NCBI GenBank assembly: GCA_016794525.1
Contig: JAEUJY010000171.1
Coordinates: 1-48,169 of the forward strand
Reading direction: 5' to 3'
DNA length: 48,169 nt
Origin: Myxococcales bacterium
GTDB taxonomy: Bacteria > Myxococcota_A > Polyangia > Haliangiales > Haliangiaceae
Under the pieces are notes generated by a model. That model did no database searches and was not told the DNA's origin. It saw nothing but the letters and a program-made list of their open reading frames with translations. The translations under genes were made by a program, and so were the position numbers. The stretch's first letter is position 1; the number at the start of each line of letters is the position of its first letter. Below, piece by piece: positions 18,705 to 27,850 of the stretch.

Positions 18705-19472
18705 ATGAAGCTCTCCGACCTCAAGATCATCGTCACCGGTGGCGCCCAAGGCATGGGCGCGCACTTCGCGCAGCGCCTCGCCGAGGCCGGCGCCCAGGTC
18801 GCCGTCGGCGACGTCAAGGAAGACGGCCTGGCCGCGCTGGCCAAGGCCACCGAGGGCCTGCCCGGCAAGGTCCACGTCCGCAAGCTCGACGTGGCCAACG
18901 AGGCCGACGTCGGCGCGTTCGTCGAGTGGGCGCACGGCGCGATGGGCGGCCTCAACGGCCTCATCAACAACGCCGGCATCCTGCGCGACGGGCTGCTGGT
19001 CAAGAAGGACCGCACCACCGGCGCGATCACCAAGCTCTCCAAGGAGCAGTGGGACGCGGTCATCGGCGTCAACCTGACCGGCGCCACGTTCATGGTGCGC
19101 GACGTCGTGGCCAAGATGGTCGCGACCGAGCAGCGCCCGGGCGTGATCGTCAACATGTCGTCGTCGGCGCGCCACGGCAACCGCGGCCAGTCGAATTACT
19201 CGGCGGCCAAGGCCGCGCTCGCGACCAACACGGTGACCTGGATGCGCGAGTTCGCGCCGTTCGGCATCCGCGTCGGCGCGGTCGCCCCCGGCATGGTCGA
19301 GACCCCGATGACCTCGGGCATGAACCAGAAGGCGCGCGACGCGCTGGTGGCCAACATCCCGGTCGGCCGCATCGGCGTGCCCGAGGACCTGTGGCTGGCG
19401 GTCAAGTTCGTGCTGGAGTGCGACTACTTCAACGGTCGCACCCTGGACGTCGACGGCGGCCTGGCGATGTGA
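18705..19472 (+). CDS. Short-chain dehydrogenase/reductase (FabG/PhaB-like)
   Basis: A 255-residue classical SDR. The TGGAQGMG cofactor loop, the NNAG motif, the catalytic Ser in NMSSSARHG and the YSAAK active site are present, and the chain ends LDVDGGLAM. A longer than usual loop (LLVKKDRTTGAITKLSKEQW) follows NNAGILRDG. In a PHA locus such enzymes often reduce acetoacetyl-CoA to 3-hydroxybutyryl-CoA (PhaB), but 3-ketoacyl-ACP reductase or another alcohol/ketone activity cannot be excluded. It lies 58 bases after phaC on the same strand. No strong ribosome site is seen; TACCGA lies 11 bases before the ATG. Confidence 0.8.
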   Translation: MKLSDLKIIVTGGAQGMGAHFAQRLAEAGAQVAVGDVKEDGLAALAKATEGLPGKVHVRKLDVANEADVGAFVEWAHGAMGGLNGLINNAGILRDGLLVKKDRTTGAITKLSKEQWDAVIGVNLTGATFMVRDVVAKMVATEQRPGVIVNMSSSARHGNRGQSNYSAAKAALATNTVTWMREFAPFGIRVGAVAPGMVETPMTSGMNQKARDALVANIPVGRIGVPEDLWLAVKFVLECDYFNGRTLDVDGGLAM

Positions 19473-19542
19473 TCCCGCGGGCGCGTCGAATCGGCGCGCT
19501 CGCTTGTCACAACCGGCGCGAGGGGTGCACTACCCAGGGGAG

Positions 19543-20520
19543 ATGCTCCTGCGCACCGCGACCGCCCTCGTCCTCCTCGCCGCTTGCGGCTCCCGCCCGG
19601 CCCCGCCACCGACGGTGGGTGGCACGCCCTCGACCCCGCCGGCCGGCGCCTGGGACCCCGCGGATCTGCCGCGGACGGTCGCGGTCGCCGGCGCCGACGG
19701 CAGGCTGACGCTGGCCCGGGTCACGACCGACGGCGTCGAGGTCGGCGCGACCGTGCCGGCCGTCGGCCCCGATCGCGGCTGGCTCGACGGCCACACGCTG
19801 GTCGGCCTGACCGAGCTCGAGACCGGCGGCTACGTCGTGGCCCAGGTCGTCGACGGCCAGCGCGCCGCCGACGTCGCCATCACGCCAACCGAGTGGCCCG
19901 GCCGGTACGCCGAGCTGCTGCTCGGCGACGGCGAGATCTGGCTGGCCGGGTGCGAGGCCACGATCGAGTTCGACGACTGCAAGCAGACGACGTTCCTGCG
20001 GGTGTCGCCGGGACCGCGGACCACGGCGACCCAGGCGCCGCGCGGTCAGCGCCGCTACGGCTACCACGGGGCGCACCTGCTCGCGGCCCCGACCGGCGCG
20101 CCGCCGGTCGGCGTCACCGCGCGGGTCGACGTCGCCCAGCCCGACGGTCGGATCGATCCCGCCGGGACGATCGTCACCTGCACGCGCGGCGAGCGCGCGA
20201 CCCGGACGAGCCTGGCCGACCTGTTCGGCGACCCGAACGAGGTCGGCGCGTTCGCGTTCGGCACGCCGACGATCCGCTGGCTCGCGACCACCCCGCCGCT
20301 CCTCGAGGTGAGCTACGACCTGACCAACCCGGTCGAGATCACGCGGCGCGAGCGCGCGGTCTTCCGGCCGTGCGAGGAGCGCCCGCTCCCCGACTTCCGC
20401 TGGCTGGGCGAGGGCATCTGGGCCGAGCGCCACGGCGACGTCGACGACGGCGACATCGGCTGGACGTTCCACCGCGGCGACCGCGCGATCGGCGAGCTGC
20501 CCGGCCGCGACCTCGACTGA
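19543..20520 (+). CDS. Predicted lipoprotein of unknown function
   Basis: A 325-residue protein with a signal peptide and lipobox (LVLLAACGS) and a Pro/Thr-rich linker. The rest is beta-rich with repeated short strand-turn units (TVAVAGADGRLTLARVTTDG; GWLDGHTLVGLTELETGGYV), which could be a WD40- or propeller-like domain; no family is recognised. AGGGGAG precedes ATG 19543, and TACCCA ends 6 bases before it. It is convergent with the sensor kinase gene, with a double-hairpin repeat between them. Confidence 0.65.
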   Translation: MLLRTATALVLLAACGSRPAPPPTVGGTPSTPPAGAWDPADLPRTVAVAGADGRLTLARVTTDGVEVGATVPAVGPDRGWLDGHTLVGLTELETGGYVVAQVVDGQRAADVAITPTEWPGRYAELLLGDGEIWLAGCEATIEFDDCKQTTFLRVSPGPRTTATQAPRGQRRYGYHGAHLLAAPTGAPPVGVTARVDVAQPDGRIDPAGTIVTCTRGERATRTSLADLFGDPNEVGAFAFGTPTIRWLATTPPLLEVSYDLTNPVEITRRERAVFRPCEERPLPDFRWLGEGIWAERHGDVDDGDIGWTFHRGDRAIGELPGRDLD

Positions 20521-20521
20521 T

Positions 20522-20593
20522 TCTCGCGTTTCGGGTTGGGGCCCCGTCGGGGCTTGCCCTCGGCGGGGAAGGGGCTTTGCGAAAGCCCCTTCC
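20522..20593. repeat. Double-hairpin post-stop repeat, copy 2
   Basis: It begins TCTCGCGTTTCGGGTTGGGG as in copy 1. Hairpin 1 is longer and imperfect, with CCCCG pairing CGGGG and a nested GGGC/GCCC. Hairpin 2 is a perfect 12-bp stem, GGAAGGGGCTTT-GCG-AAAGCCCCTTCC (20567-20593). It ends 7 bases from the stop codon of the minus-strand sensor kinase and directly follows the stop of the plus-strand lipoprotein. Confidence 0.75.
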
Positions 20594-20600
20594 AAGGAAT

Positions 20601-22883
20601 TCAGTACGGCGTGAGCCGCGCGATGCGGCTCGGGCGACCCGGCGCGCCGCTCAACGCTTCGACCACGGCGGCGATCAGGCCGTCGCGGTTGAACGGCTTG
20701 GTGATCAGGCGCTGGCTGGGGCCGGTCTGGCCGCGATCGTAGCCGGACATGAACAGCACCTTGATGCGCGGGCGCGTGGCCGTCATGGCCTGGGCCAGCT
20801 CGCTGCCCGACATGCCCGGCATGACCATGTCCGACAGCAGCAGGTCGATCTCGCCGACGTGATCGCGCGCCGCCGCCAGCGCCGCGGGCCCCGACGCCGC
20901 CACGAGCACGCGATAGCCCGCGCGCACGAGGATGCGCTCGGTCAGCAGCCGCACGCGATCGTCGTCGTCGACCACCAGCACGGTCGCGGCGCTGGTCGCC
21001 GGGACCGGGCGCGCGACGAGGTCTTCGCGCATCGGCGCGGTCGTCGCGGGCAGGTAGACGCGGAAGATCGCGCCCCGCCCCGGCGGCGACTCGACGGTGA
21101 TCTCGCCGCCGGCTTGCTGCACGATGCCGTGGACCGTCGCCAGGCCGAGGCCGGTCCCCTTGCCGTGGTCCTTGGTCGTGAAGTACGGCTCGAACACCCG
21201 CGGCAGCACCTCGGCCGGGATGCCGGCGCCGGTGTCGGCGACCTCGAGCACGACGTGGGGCTGGCCGGCGCGGTCGGGGCCGGGGCCGCTCGCCACCGGC
21301 GCCACCGTCAGCGTGACCCGGCCCCCGGTGGGCATCGCGTCGCGGGCGTTGACCACCAGGTTCATCAACACCTGCTCGAGCTGGCCCGGATCGATCAGCA
21401 CCGGCGGTAGATCCTCGGCGACCGCGGTCTCGAGCTCGACGTGGGCGCCGAGGTTGCGGCCGAGCAAGCGTCCGAACCGCGCGATCAGCGGCCCCATCTC
21501 GACGACCGTCGGCTTCGCGGCGTCCCGACGGCTGAAGGCCAGGAGCTGGCGGGTCAGATCGGACGCCCGGTTGGCGGCGTGCACGATCTGCTGCGCGTCG
21601 TCCTTCATCGACGAATCCGGCAGGTCGGCCTCGAGGAAGCCGGCGTAGTTGAGGATCACCACCAGCAGGTTGTTGAAGTCGTGGGCGACGCCGCCGGCCA
21701 GCTGCCCGAGCAGGGCCAGGCGATCCTGGTGGGCGGCGCGGGCCTCGTGCTCGCGCTGCTGGGTGACGTCGGCGATCACGATCACGGTCTCGCTGCCGTC
21801 GCCGGCGTTGGCGGTGGTGACGGCCAGCGACCGGGGCGGCGCGCCGGCGACGAGCGCGCGGGGGCCGTCGGGGCCGATCAGCCGCGGCGTCGCGACGCCG
21901 GCCAGCTGCGAGACGACCTGGCCGGTGCGGACCTCGCCCAGCAGCTCGGCCCGCGCGGTGACCCAGGGGTTGGCGAGCACGCAGCGGTAGAGATCGTCGA
22001 GCACGACCACGCCGACCGGCAGATCGTGGACGACGCGCTCGAGCCGGCGCCACTGCGCGTCGCGCACGGTCTGGATCTGCGCCACCAAGAGCGCGTTCTT
22101 GATCGCCAGCGCGGCCTGGCTGGCGACCGCGACCAGCAGCTCGAGATCCGCCGGGCGGAACCGCGGGCCATCGCCCTGGCAGTCGAGGTGGATCACGCCC
22201 AGCCACTCGGCGGTGGTGGCCTGGTAGGTCAGCGGCACCACCATCAGCGAGCGGACGTCCTGCGCGGCCAAGCTCGCCGACCGTTCCAGCGCGCCGTCGC
22301 CCGTGAGCTCGGTGCGCAACAGCGGCTGGGCGTCGGCCATGACCTGCGACAGCACGCTGGTCGAGATCGTCAGCGGCAGGCGGCCGGCGACGCGGTTGCG
22401 CGTCACCGTCCATCGCGGCGCCCGCGTCTCGGGATCGTAGACGACGATCGCGCCGCGGTCGGCGCGCACCAGCGTGAGGAGGGTCGAGACCACGCGCTCG
22501 AGCAGCGGCTCGATGTCGTGCTCGACGCCGATCACCCGGGTCAGCTCGACCACCGCCCGCAGGCGCCGCAGCTCGTCGCCGTCGCCAGCCGGCGCGGCCA
22601 CCGCCAGCCGCAGCGCGATCGGGCCGATCAGCAGCTCGTCGCCGTCGCGCAGCATCGCCTGCTCGACACGCCGGCTGCCGACGAACGTGCCGTGGCGGCT
22701 GCCCAGATCGCGGATCGTCACGGTGCCGTCGTCGTGGCCGACGACCTCGGCGTGGGCGAGCGCCACCATCGGGTCGTCGAGCCGGATGTCGGCGTCGGGC
22801 CCACGGCCGATGCGCGATCGGTCGCCGAGCGGGTGCACCCGCTGACTTGCGACCTCGACGAGGCAGAGCGTGGACGACGACAT
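20601..22883 (-). CDS. Hybrid sensor histidine kinase: FHA-GAF-PAS-HisKA-HATPase-REC
   Basis: A 760-residue cytoplasmic signalling protein. In order: an FHA domain (about 20-95, with GRGPDADIRL and GSRHGTFV), a GAF domain (about 120-265), a PAS-like domain (about 285-380), a HisKA helix with phosphoacceptor His401 (GVAHDFNN) and a HATPase domain (N-box Asn511, ADTGAGIP, GTGLGL). A C-terminal receiver domain follows, with acidic residues at 638-641 and phosphoacceptor Asp684 (LLSDMVMPGMSG). There are no membrane segments. An FHA domain on such a kinase suggests input from a Ser/Thr protein kinase, consistent with kinase genes nearby. The ATG at 22883 follows a possible TAGTCG -10 box by 5 bases. 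No separate response regulator is adjacent. Confidence 0.9.
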   Translation of the reverse strand: MSSSTLCLVEVASQRVHPLGDRSRIGRGPDADIRLDDPMVALAHAEVVGHDDGTVTIRDLGSRHGTFVGSRRVEQAMLRDGDELLIGPIALRLAVAAPAGDGDELRRLRAVVELTRVIGVEHDIEPLLERVVSTLLTLVRADRGAIVVYDPETRAPRWTVTRNRVAGRLPLTISTSVLSQVMADAQPLLRTELTGDGALERSASLAAQDVRSLMVVPLTYQATTAEWLGVIHLDCQGDGPRFRPADLELLVAVASQAALAIKNALLVAQIQTVRDAQWRRLERVVHDLPVGVVVLDDLYRCVLANPWVTARAELLGEVRTGQVVSQLAGVATPRLIGPDGPRALVAGAPPRSLAVTTANAGDGSETVIVIADVTQQREHEARAAHQDRLALLGQLAGGVAHDFNNLLVVILNYAGFLEADLPDSSMKDDAQQIVHAANRASDLTRQLLAFSRRDAAKPTVVEMGPLIARFGRLLGRNLGAHVELETAVAEDLPPVLIDPGQLEQVLMNLVVNARDAMPTGGRVTLTVAPVASGPGPDRAGQPHVVLEVADTGAGIPAEVLPRVFEPYFTTKDHGKGTGLGLATVHGIVQQAGGEITVESPPGRGAIFRVYLPATTAPMREDLVARPVPATSAATVLVVDDDDRVRLLTERILVRAGYRVLVAASGPAALAAARDHVGEIDLLLSDMVMPGMSGSELAQAMTATRPRIKVLFMSGYDRGQTGPSQRLITKPFNRDGLIAAVVEALSGAPGRPSRIARLTPY

Positions 22884-23106
22884 GCGGGCGACTACGGGAC
22901 GGGGACGATCTTCACCGTCTGGTGGCAGCGTTGGCAAGCACGGAGGCGCGGCGCGTCGTCGAGGCGCGCGCCGCGCGCGCGCCGCACCTCGTCGTCGCGG
23001 GGTGATCGCGCCTGGGTTCGGCCGCGCGCGGGCGCGATCGGCGCGGGGCCCGCGGCGGCCGTTGACCGCCAGGCGGTGGCCGCGGCGGTGGCGGCGCCCG
23101 GCGTCA

Positions 23107-23991
23107 TCACAGCGGCGGCAGCTCGGTGGTGATGCGCGCGTTGCCGCCGCGGTTGCAGGTGCGCAGCGACGCCATGCACGTCGGGGTCTGGCCCACCACC
23201 TGGATGAAGCGCGTCGCGCTCGGCTCGCCGATGCAGGCCGCGCCGTGCTTGTCCCACTGGGCCTCGAGCGGCCAGCTCGCGTCGTCGGTCTGGATCCCGT
23301 CGCGATCGTAGATGTTGAGCGTGGTGCCATCGACCGTGTACGGCGTGCCGTCACCACAGAAGTCGGCGCGCAGCGCCCGGGTGCAGGTCGCGAGGAGGTC
23401 GGCGCGACCGAGCCACGGCTGGTAGCCGAACTCGACGCACTTCGCGATCGCGAAGCCGCGGCACGCGAACGTGAAGTCGTGGTCGTTGGTGCGGTAGCTG
23501 CCACCCTGGGGGACGCCCTCGTCGTAGTTCCAGGTGCCGGCGACCGCGAGCGCGCCGGCGCCGTCGCACATGTCGATCCAGCCATCGACGGTCTGGTAGC
23601 TGAGCGTGTAGATCGCCAGCTCGTCGTCGTGCCCGATCGCGTCGATGCGGATCGGCAGGGTGTCGCCGTCCGACAGCTGGCCGCTCCACGTCGAGCCGAT
23701 CAGCTCGGCCTCGGGCACCGCGACGCCGCCCTCGGTCGCGGTCAGCTCCGAACCGTTCAAGCGGACGCCATTGAGGCGGACGCCGTTCAAGCGGACGCCG
23801 TTCAAGCGGACGCCGTTCAGGCGGACGCCGTTCAAGCGGACGCCGTTGAGGCGGACGCCGTTGAGGCGGACGCCGTTCAAGCTCGAGCCGTTGTGCTGGA
23901 CGAGCGCCTGCGCGCTGGTCTCGAGCTCACCGGCGCCATCGGTACAGCCGGCCACCAGCAACGTCGAGATCAGCAGACGAAGATTCACCAT
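23107..23991 (-). CDS. Secreted ADYC-domain lipoprotein with LNGVR pentapeptide repeats
   Basis: A 294-residue protein with a signal peptide and lipobox (LLVAGCTDG). Residues about 38-77 are eight perfect copies of LNGVR, a pentapeptide-repeat-like beta-helix segment with LNGSS and LNGSE variants at its ends. The C-terminal part matches the myxobacterial ADYC domain: many paired cysteines and motifs such as ALRADFCGDGTPYTVDGTTL, CRGFAIAKCVEFGY and HGAACIGEPSATRF. Such proteins are expected at the cell surface or outside; molecular function is unknown. The start has a TGGAGCGG ribosome site. Confidence 0.8.
   Translation of the reverse strand: MVNLRLLISTLLVAGCTDGAGELETSAQALVQHNGSSLNGVRLNGVRLNGVRLNGVRLNGVRLNGVRLNGVRLNGVRLNGSELTATEGGVAVPEAELIGSTWSGQLSDGDTLPIRIDAIGHDDELAIYTLSYQTVDGWIDMCDGAGALAVAGTWNYDEGVPQGGSYRTNDHDFTFACRGFAIAKCVEFGYQPWLGRADLLATCTRALRADFCGDGTPYTVDGTTLNIYDRDGIQTDDASWPLEAQWDKHGAACIGEPSATRFIQVVGQTPTCMASLRTCNRGGNARITTELPPL
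23761..23880. repeat. Eight 15-bp tandem repeats encoding LNGVR
   Basis: Eight in-frame 15-bp units (GCGGACGCC followed by RTTSAR on the plus strand) encode LNGVR on the minus strand. Third-position variants (ttcaa, ttgag, ttcag) alternate, so the protein repeat is perfect while the DNA is not. Copy number is likely to vary between strains. Confidence 0.9.
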
Positions 23992-24073
23992 GAGACCGCT
24001 CCAGTTGAGAAAACATCGAGCCGCGGGTCGCTTCGACCGCGGCTGGTTCGTCCTCTTGCGCGTGGCGTGCCAG

Positions 24074-27000
24074 TCAGCGCGGACGTGGCGTCGCGCACAA
24101 CCGCATGCCGACGACCGCGACCCGCAGGCTCGGCACCGCCAGGTTGCGGTTGGCGATGTGCGCGGTCAGCCGATCGTGAAAGAAGCTACCGCCCAAGGCC
24201 ACATAGCCATCACCGGTGGCGGTCTTCGCCCACTCGTAGGCGTTGCCGACGAGGTCGTGGACGCCGAAGACACTCACCGATTTAGGGTGACTGCCTACTT
24301 CGTCGGGCCCCATGCGCGCGTGGCCGTGGGTGGCGTCAAAGTTGGCATCGGTGAGGTCGATCGTTGACCCGGTCGGGTAGTTGCGGCCGTCGGCGCCGCG
24401 GGCCGCCCGGGTCCACTCGAGCTCGGAGCACAGGCGCGCACCCGGCACCTGCCCGGTCGCCGCGAGCCACGCGGCGTAGGCCTCGGCGTCGGTCGCGCTG
24501 ATCGCGGTGACCGGGAACCGACGCCAGTCCTGCCGGGCCAACGACGCGCGGCCGGCGTAGACGAGCGGCTCGTCCCAGCCGGCCTGGTACGCGACGTCGG
24601 CCGGCTGGATCGTCAGCCGCCAGCCCTGGTCGGTGCGGGTCAGCGCCAGGGCGCCGCTGGTGCCGAGCGTGGCCTCGGCCCGGGGCACCAGCGCGGGCTG
24701 GCGCTCGGGTGGCTGGGCCTCGACGAAGCGCAGCCAGTCGCCGATCGTCACCTCGGTGGTGGCGATCGCGAACGCGTCGACGTGGCGCGGGTGCATCGGC
24801 GCGGTGAGGAAGAAGCTGCGGGCGGCCTCGTCGCTGGCGGCGGCGCCGAACTCGACGTCGCCGGCCGGGACGAACACGAAGCCCGGCGGCACCGTGCCCG
24901 CGGGCGGTGGGGTCAGGTCGGCCGTGGTGCGCTCGCCCCGACGGATCATCACCGGGGTGGTGAGCTTCGAACCGTCGCTGCCCACCGCTGTGAGCTGGTA
25001 GGCGCCGGGGGTGAGCTCCACCTCGGCGGGCGCCGCCGGCAACGGTTGGGCGCCGGGGGCGAGCGTGACCGTCGTGCCGGGCGGGGCGGTGAACGCCAGC
25101 GTGCCGGGGCGGCGCCAGCGCGCGAGGCGCGTGCCGTCCCGGTCGTAGGCCGGCACGCGCGCCAGCAGCTCGTCGCGGACGTCGTCGGCGTGGATCCGCT
25201 CGGCGAGCGACGCGCGATCGAGCAGGGCGTCGACCAGCCGCGCGCGGACGTCGGCCCGGGCGGGGTCGAGCGTCAGCGCGGCCTCGAGCCGGCCGCCGAG
25301 GGCCCGGAACTCGCGGTCGGCCTCGGCCCGGGCGGCGCGCGCCCGCCGCCACGCGGCCTCCCCGGTGGCGTCGTCCCCGCGATCGAACGCGGCGAAGGCC
25401 TCGGCGCTCGCGCGCTGATCGGCGGCGACCGCGGCGGTGGCCCGGGTCCGCGCGTCGCTGGCGGCGCGCAGCTCGACCGCGACCGCGGCGTCGACCCGGC
25501 GCTGCGCCTGCCAACGCAGCCCGACGTAGCCGCCGGCCACCAGCGCGACCGCGGCCAGCGCCACCCCGCGCACCATCCAGCGCCGCCGCGCCTCACCGCG
25601 GATCGAGGCCCGCACGAAGTCGCGCTCGAGCGCGGTCAGGTCGGTCGCGTCGAGCGCGCGCGCCTCGGCCAGCTGCTGGCCGCGCCACGTCGCCTCGCGG
25701 CGCTGGCCGAGCCGGCGCCACTCGAGCGCCGCCGTGGCCAGGCGCTCGCGTTGCGCGCGACCCTCGGCGTCGAGCTCGAGCCACTCGCGCAGCGTGGCCC
25801 AGCCGGTGACGAGGACCTCGTGGGCCAGCTCGTACAGCGGCGCGCCGCCGTCGTCGTGGATCACCAGCAGCCGACCGCGCACCAGCGCCTCGAGCACCGC
25901 GCGGCCGGTGTCGTCGGACGCGAGCTCGGCGGCGCCGCGACGCGCGCGCGTGCCGACGGTGGTGACCAGGCGGGCGAGCAGCCGGCGCGCGATCGCGCGG
26001 CCGCCGACTGGCAAGCCGCCGAGCACCGCGTCGGCGTGCCGGGCCAGCGCGCCGTCGACGCCGCCGACCGCGGCCAGCGCGTCCTCGCCGATGACGCCGG
26101 CGGCGACGTCGCGCTCGGCCCACAGCGCGGCCAGCGCGAACGACAGCAGCGGCAGCCCGCCGCTGCCGGCGGCGGCGGTGGCGTCGACCAGCGTCGCGAC
26201 CATCGCCTCGGACGCGAACCGCACGCCGGCCACCAGCGCCGGCCCGACGATCACCTCGCGCAGCCGCTCGGGGGGCAGGGGCGCGACGAAGTACAGCAAT
26301 CGCGCCAGCTCGGGGCCGAGGTGGGGCAGGCCGGCGAGGCGCGAGAGGAAGTCGGCGCGGGCGGTCGCGATGATCCGCACCGCGACGATGCCGTCGGCGA
26401 GGCGAGCCAGGCCGGCGGCCAGCGCCGCGACCTCGGCCGGCGGGGCGAGCGTGATCAGCTCCTCGAGCTGATCGATGAACAGCACGAGGCCACCGGCGCC
26501 GGCGCGGCGGTGCAGCGCGCGCGCGAGGAGGTCAGGGTCGGCCGCGAGCCCGTCGACCAGGGTCGGCGCGTCGAGCGCGAGCGCCAGCGTCGTCAGCGGG
26601 TGGGCGCCCGGCACGATCGTGATCGCCGCCCACGCCGGGCCCGGCCCGAGCGCGCCGTCGACGATCGCCGGCACCACGCCGGCCCGACACAGCGACGACT
26701 TGCCGACGCCCGAGTCGCCGGCGACGACCACCATCGCGTCGGTCCGCAGCCGCTCGATCAGCGCGCCGACCTCGAGGCTGCGGCCGAAGAACATGGCGCG
26801 GTGGCTGGCCTCGAACGGCCGCAGGCCGCGGTACGGGTTGCCGGTCGGGGCCGCGCTGGCGTCGCGCTGCCGCACCAGCTGCTCGAGCGCGTCGCGCAGC
26901 TCGTCGCCGCTCGGGTACCGATCGCCGGGATCGCGGGCGAGGCAGCGATCGATGATCGCGACCAGCCGGGGATCGGTGGCGGGCGCGCGCGCGGCGAGCG

Positions 27001-27721
27001 TCGGCGCCGGGCGGGTGGTGACCGCGGCGGCCAGCGCGTCGGCGGCGACGTCGGCGAACGGCGTCTGGCCGGCGGCGAGCTCGAACAGCAGCGCGCCCAG
27101 CGAGTAGACGTCGCTCCGGCGCGACGGCGCCTGGCCGCCCCACACCTCGGGCGCCATGTAGTCGGGCGTCCCGACCAGCCCGCCGCCGCCGGCGTCGCGC
27201 TCCTGGACCACCCGGGCCAGGCCGAAGTCGACCAGCTTGGGCACGTCCTCGTCGGTGAGCATCACGTTCGTCGGCTTGACGTCGCAGTGGATCACGCCGC
27301 GCCGGTGCGCGGCGGCCAGCCCGCGGGCCAGCCCGAGCCCGAGCGCCAGCACCTCGGCCCACGGCCGCGGCTTCGCCAGCTCGGACAGCGGCCGGCCGCG
27401 GATCAGCTCGCTGACCAGGTACGGCCGCTCGGCGACCTCGCCGACCCGGTACACGCTCACGACGTTGGGGTGCTGGACCCGCGCCGTCGCGCGCGCCTCG
27501 AGCAGGAACCGCCGGCGGGCGCCGAGGTCGGGCACGCCGGCGATGAACTTGATCGCCACCGCGCGCGCCAGCACCGTGTCCTCGGCGAGGTAGACGTGCC
27601 CCATCCGACCGGCGCCGAGCTGGCGCGCGATCACGTAGTCGTCGAACTCGACGGGCGGCGTGAAGGTCGCGTCGGGCAGCGGGGACGCCGGCGGCGCGAT
27701 CGAGGGGGCGAGCGGCTCCAT
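24074..27721 (-). CDS. Ser/Thr protein kinase-STAND NTPase-sulfatase-modifying factor fusion
   Basis: A 1215-residue protein. Kinase domain at about 29-290: GAGRMGHVY loop, Lys58, catalytic loop HCDVKPTNVML with Asp147 and Cys146 in place of the usual Arg (a non-RD kinase), DFG 165-167 and GTPDYMAPE. Next is an nSTAND1-like NTPase beginning NPYRGLRPFEASHRAMFFGR, with P-loop GDSGVGKSS and LVLFIDQLEE (Walker B). A basic stretch and one membrane segment follow (WMVRGVALAAVALVAGGYVGL), then a coiled/TPR-like region, a PEGA-like segment and a C-terminal formylglycine-generating-enzyme-type (SUMF1/EgtB) domain (FVFVPAGDVEFG ... ATTEVTIGDWLRF ... VVGMRLC). The frame is open to 27811; ATG 27721 is preferred because the upstream part looks non-coding. 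Confidence 0.9.
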   Translation of the reverse strand: MEPLAPSIAPPASPLPDATFTPPVEFDDYVIARQLGAGRMGHVYLAEDTVLARAVAIKFIAGVPDLGARRRFLLEARATARVQHPNVVSVYRVGEVAERPYLVSELIRGRPLSELAKPRPWAEVLALGLGLARGLAAAHRRGVIHCDVKPTNVMLTDEDVPKLVDFGLARVVQERDAGGGGLVGTPDYMAPEVWGGQAPSRRSDVYSLGALLFELAAGQTPFADVAADALAAAVTTRPAPTLAARAPATDPRLVAIIDRCLARDPGDRYPSGDELRDALEQLVRQRDASAAPTGNPYRGLRPFEASHRAMFFGRSLEVGALIERLRTDAMVVVAGDSGVGKSSLCRAGVVPAIVDGALGPGPAWAAITIVPGAHPLTTLALALDAPTLVDGLAADPDLLARALHRRAGAGGLVLFIDQLEELITLAPPAEVAALAAGLARLADGIVAVRIIATARADFLSRLAGLPHLGPELARLLYFVAPLPPERLREVIVGPALVAGVRFASEAMVATLVDATAAAGSGGLPLLSFALAALWAERDVAAGVIGEDALAAVGGVDGALARHADAVLGGLPVGGRAIARRLLARLVTTVGTRARRGAAELASDDTGRAVLEALVRGRLLVIHDDGGAPLYELAHEVLVTGWATLREWLELDAEGRAQRERLATAALEWRRLGQRREATWRGQQLAEARALDATDLTALERDFVRASIRGEARRRWMVRGVALAAVALVAGGYVGLRWQAQRRVDAAVAVELRAASDARTRATAAVAADQRASAEAFAAFDRGDDATGEAAWRRARAARAEADREFRALGGRLEAALTLDPARADVRARLVDALLDRASLAERIHADDVRDELLARVPAYDRDGTRLARWRRPGTLAFTAPPGTTVTLAPGAQPLPAAPAEVELTPGAYQLTAVGSDGSKLTTPVMIRRGERTTADLTPPPAGTVPPGFVFVPAGDVEFGAAASDEAARSFFLTAPMHPRHVDAFAIATTEVTIGDWLRFVEAQPPERQPALVPRAEATLGTSGALALTRTDQGWRLTIQPADVAYQAGWDEPLVYAGRASLARQDWRRFPVTAISATDAEAYAAWLAATGQVPGARLCSELEWTRAARGADGRNYPTGSTIDLTDANFDATHGHARMGPDEVGSHPKSVSVFGVHDLVGNAYEWAKTATGDGYVALGGSFFHDRLTAHIANRNLAVPSLRVAVVGMRLCATPRPR

Positions 27722-27850
27722 CCCAGGCCCCGTCAGGATCGACCGGATCGCCGCGCAGTTGAAGCGCGAAATCCGGGAACCTTGGGCTGGCGGCCGCGAC
27801 GGCGCCGTCATCCCGCCGTCACGCCGCCGTCACGGCCGGGCGTGACGCGC

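Noticed and set aside
23761-23880. Possible CRISPR-like array of short repeats
   Set aside because: Units are contiguous 15-bp in-frame codons with no spacers, encoding LNGVR.
27829-27846. GTCACG/CGTGAC hairpin after the MocR stop as another copy of the double-hairpin repeat
   Set aside because: The stem is only 6 bp and the flanks lack the TCTCG...GGGGCCCC blocks; mentioned with the MocR gene only.
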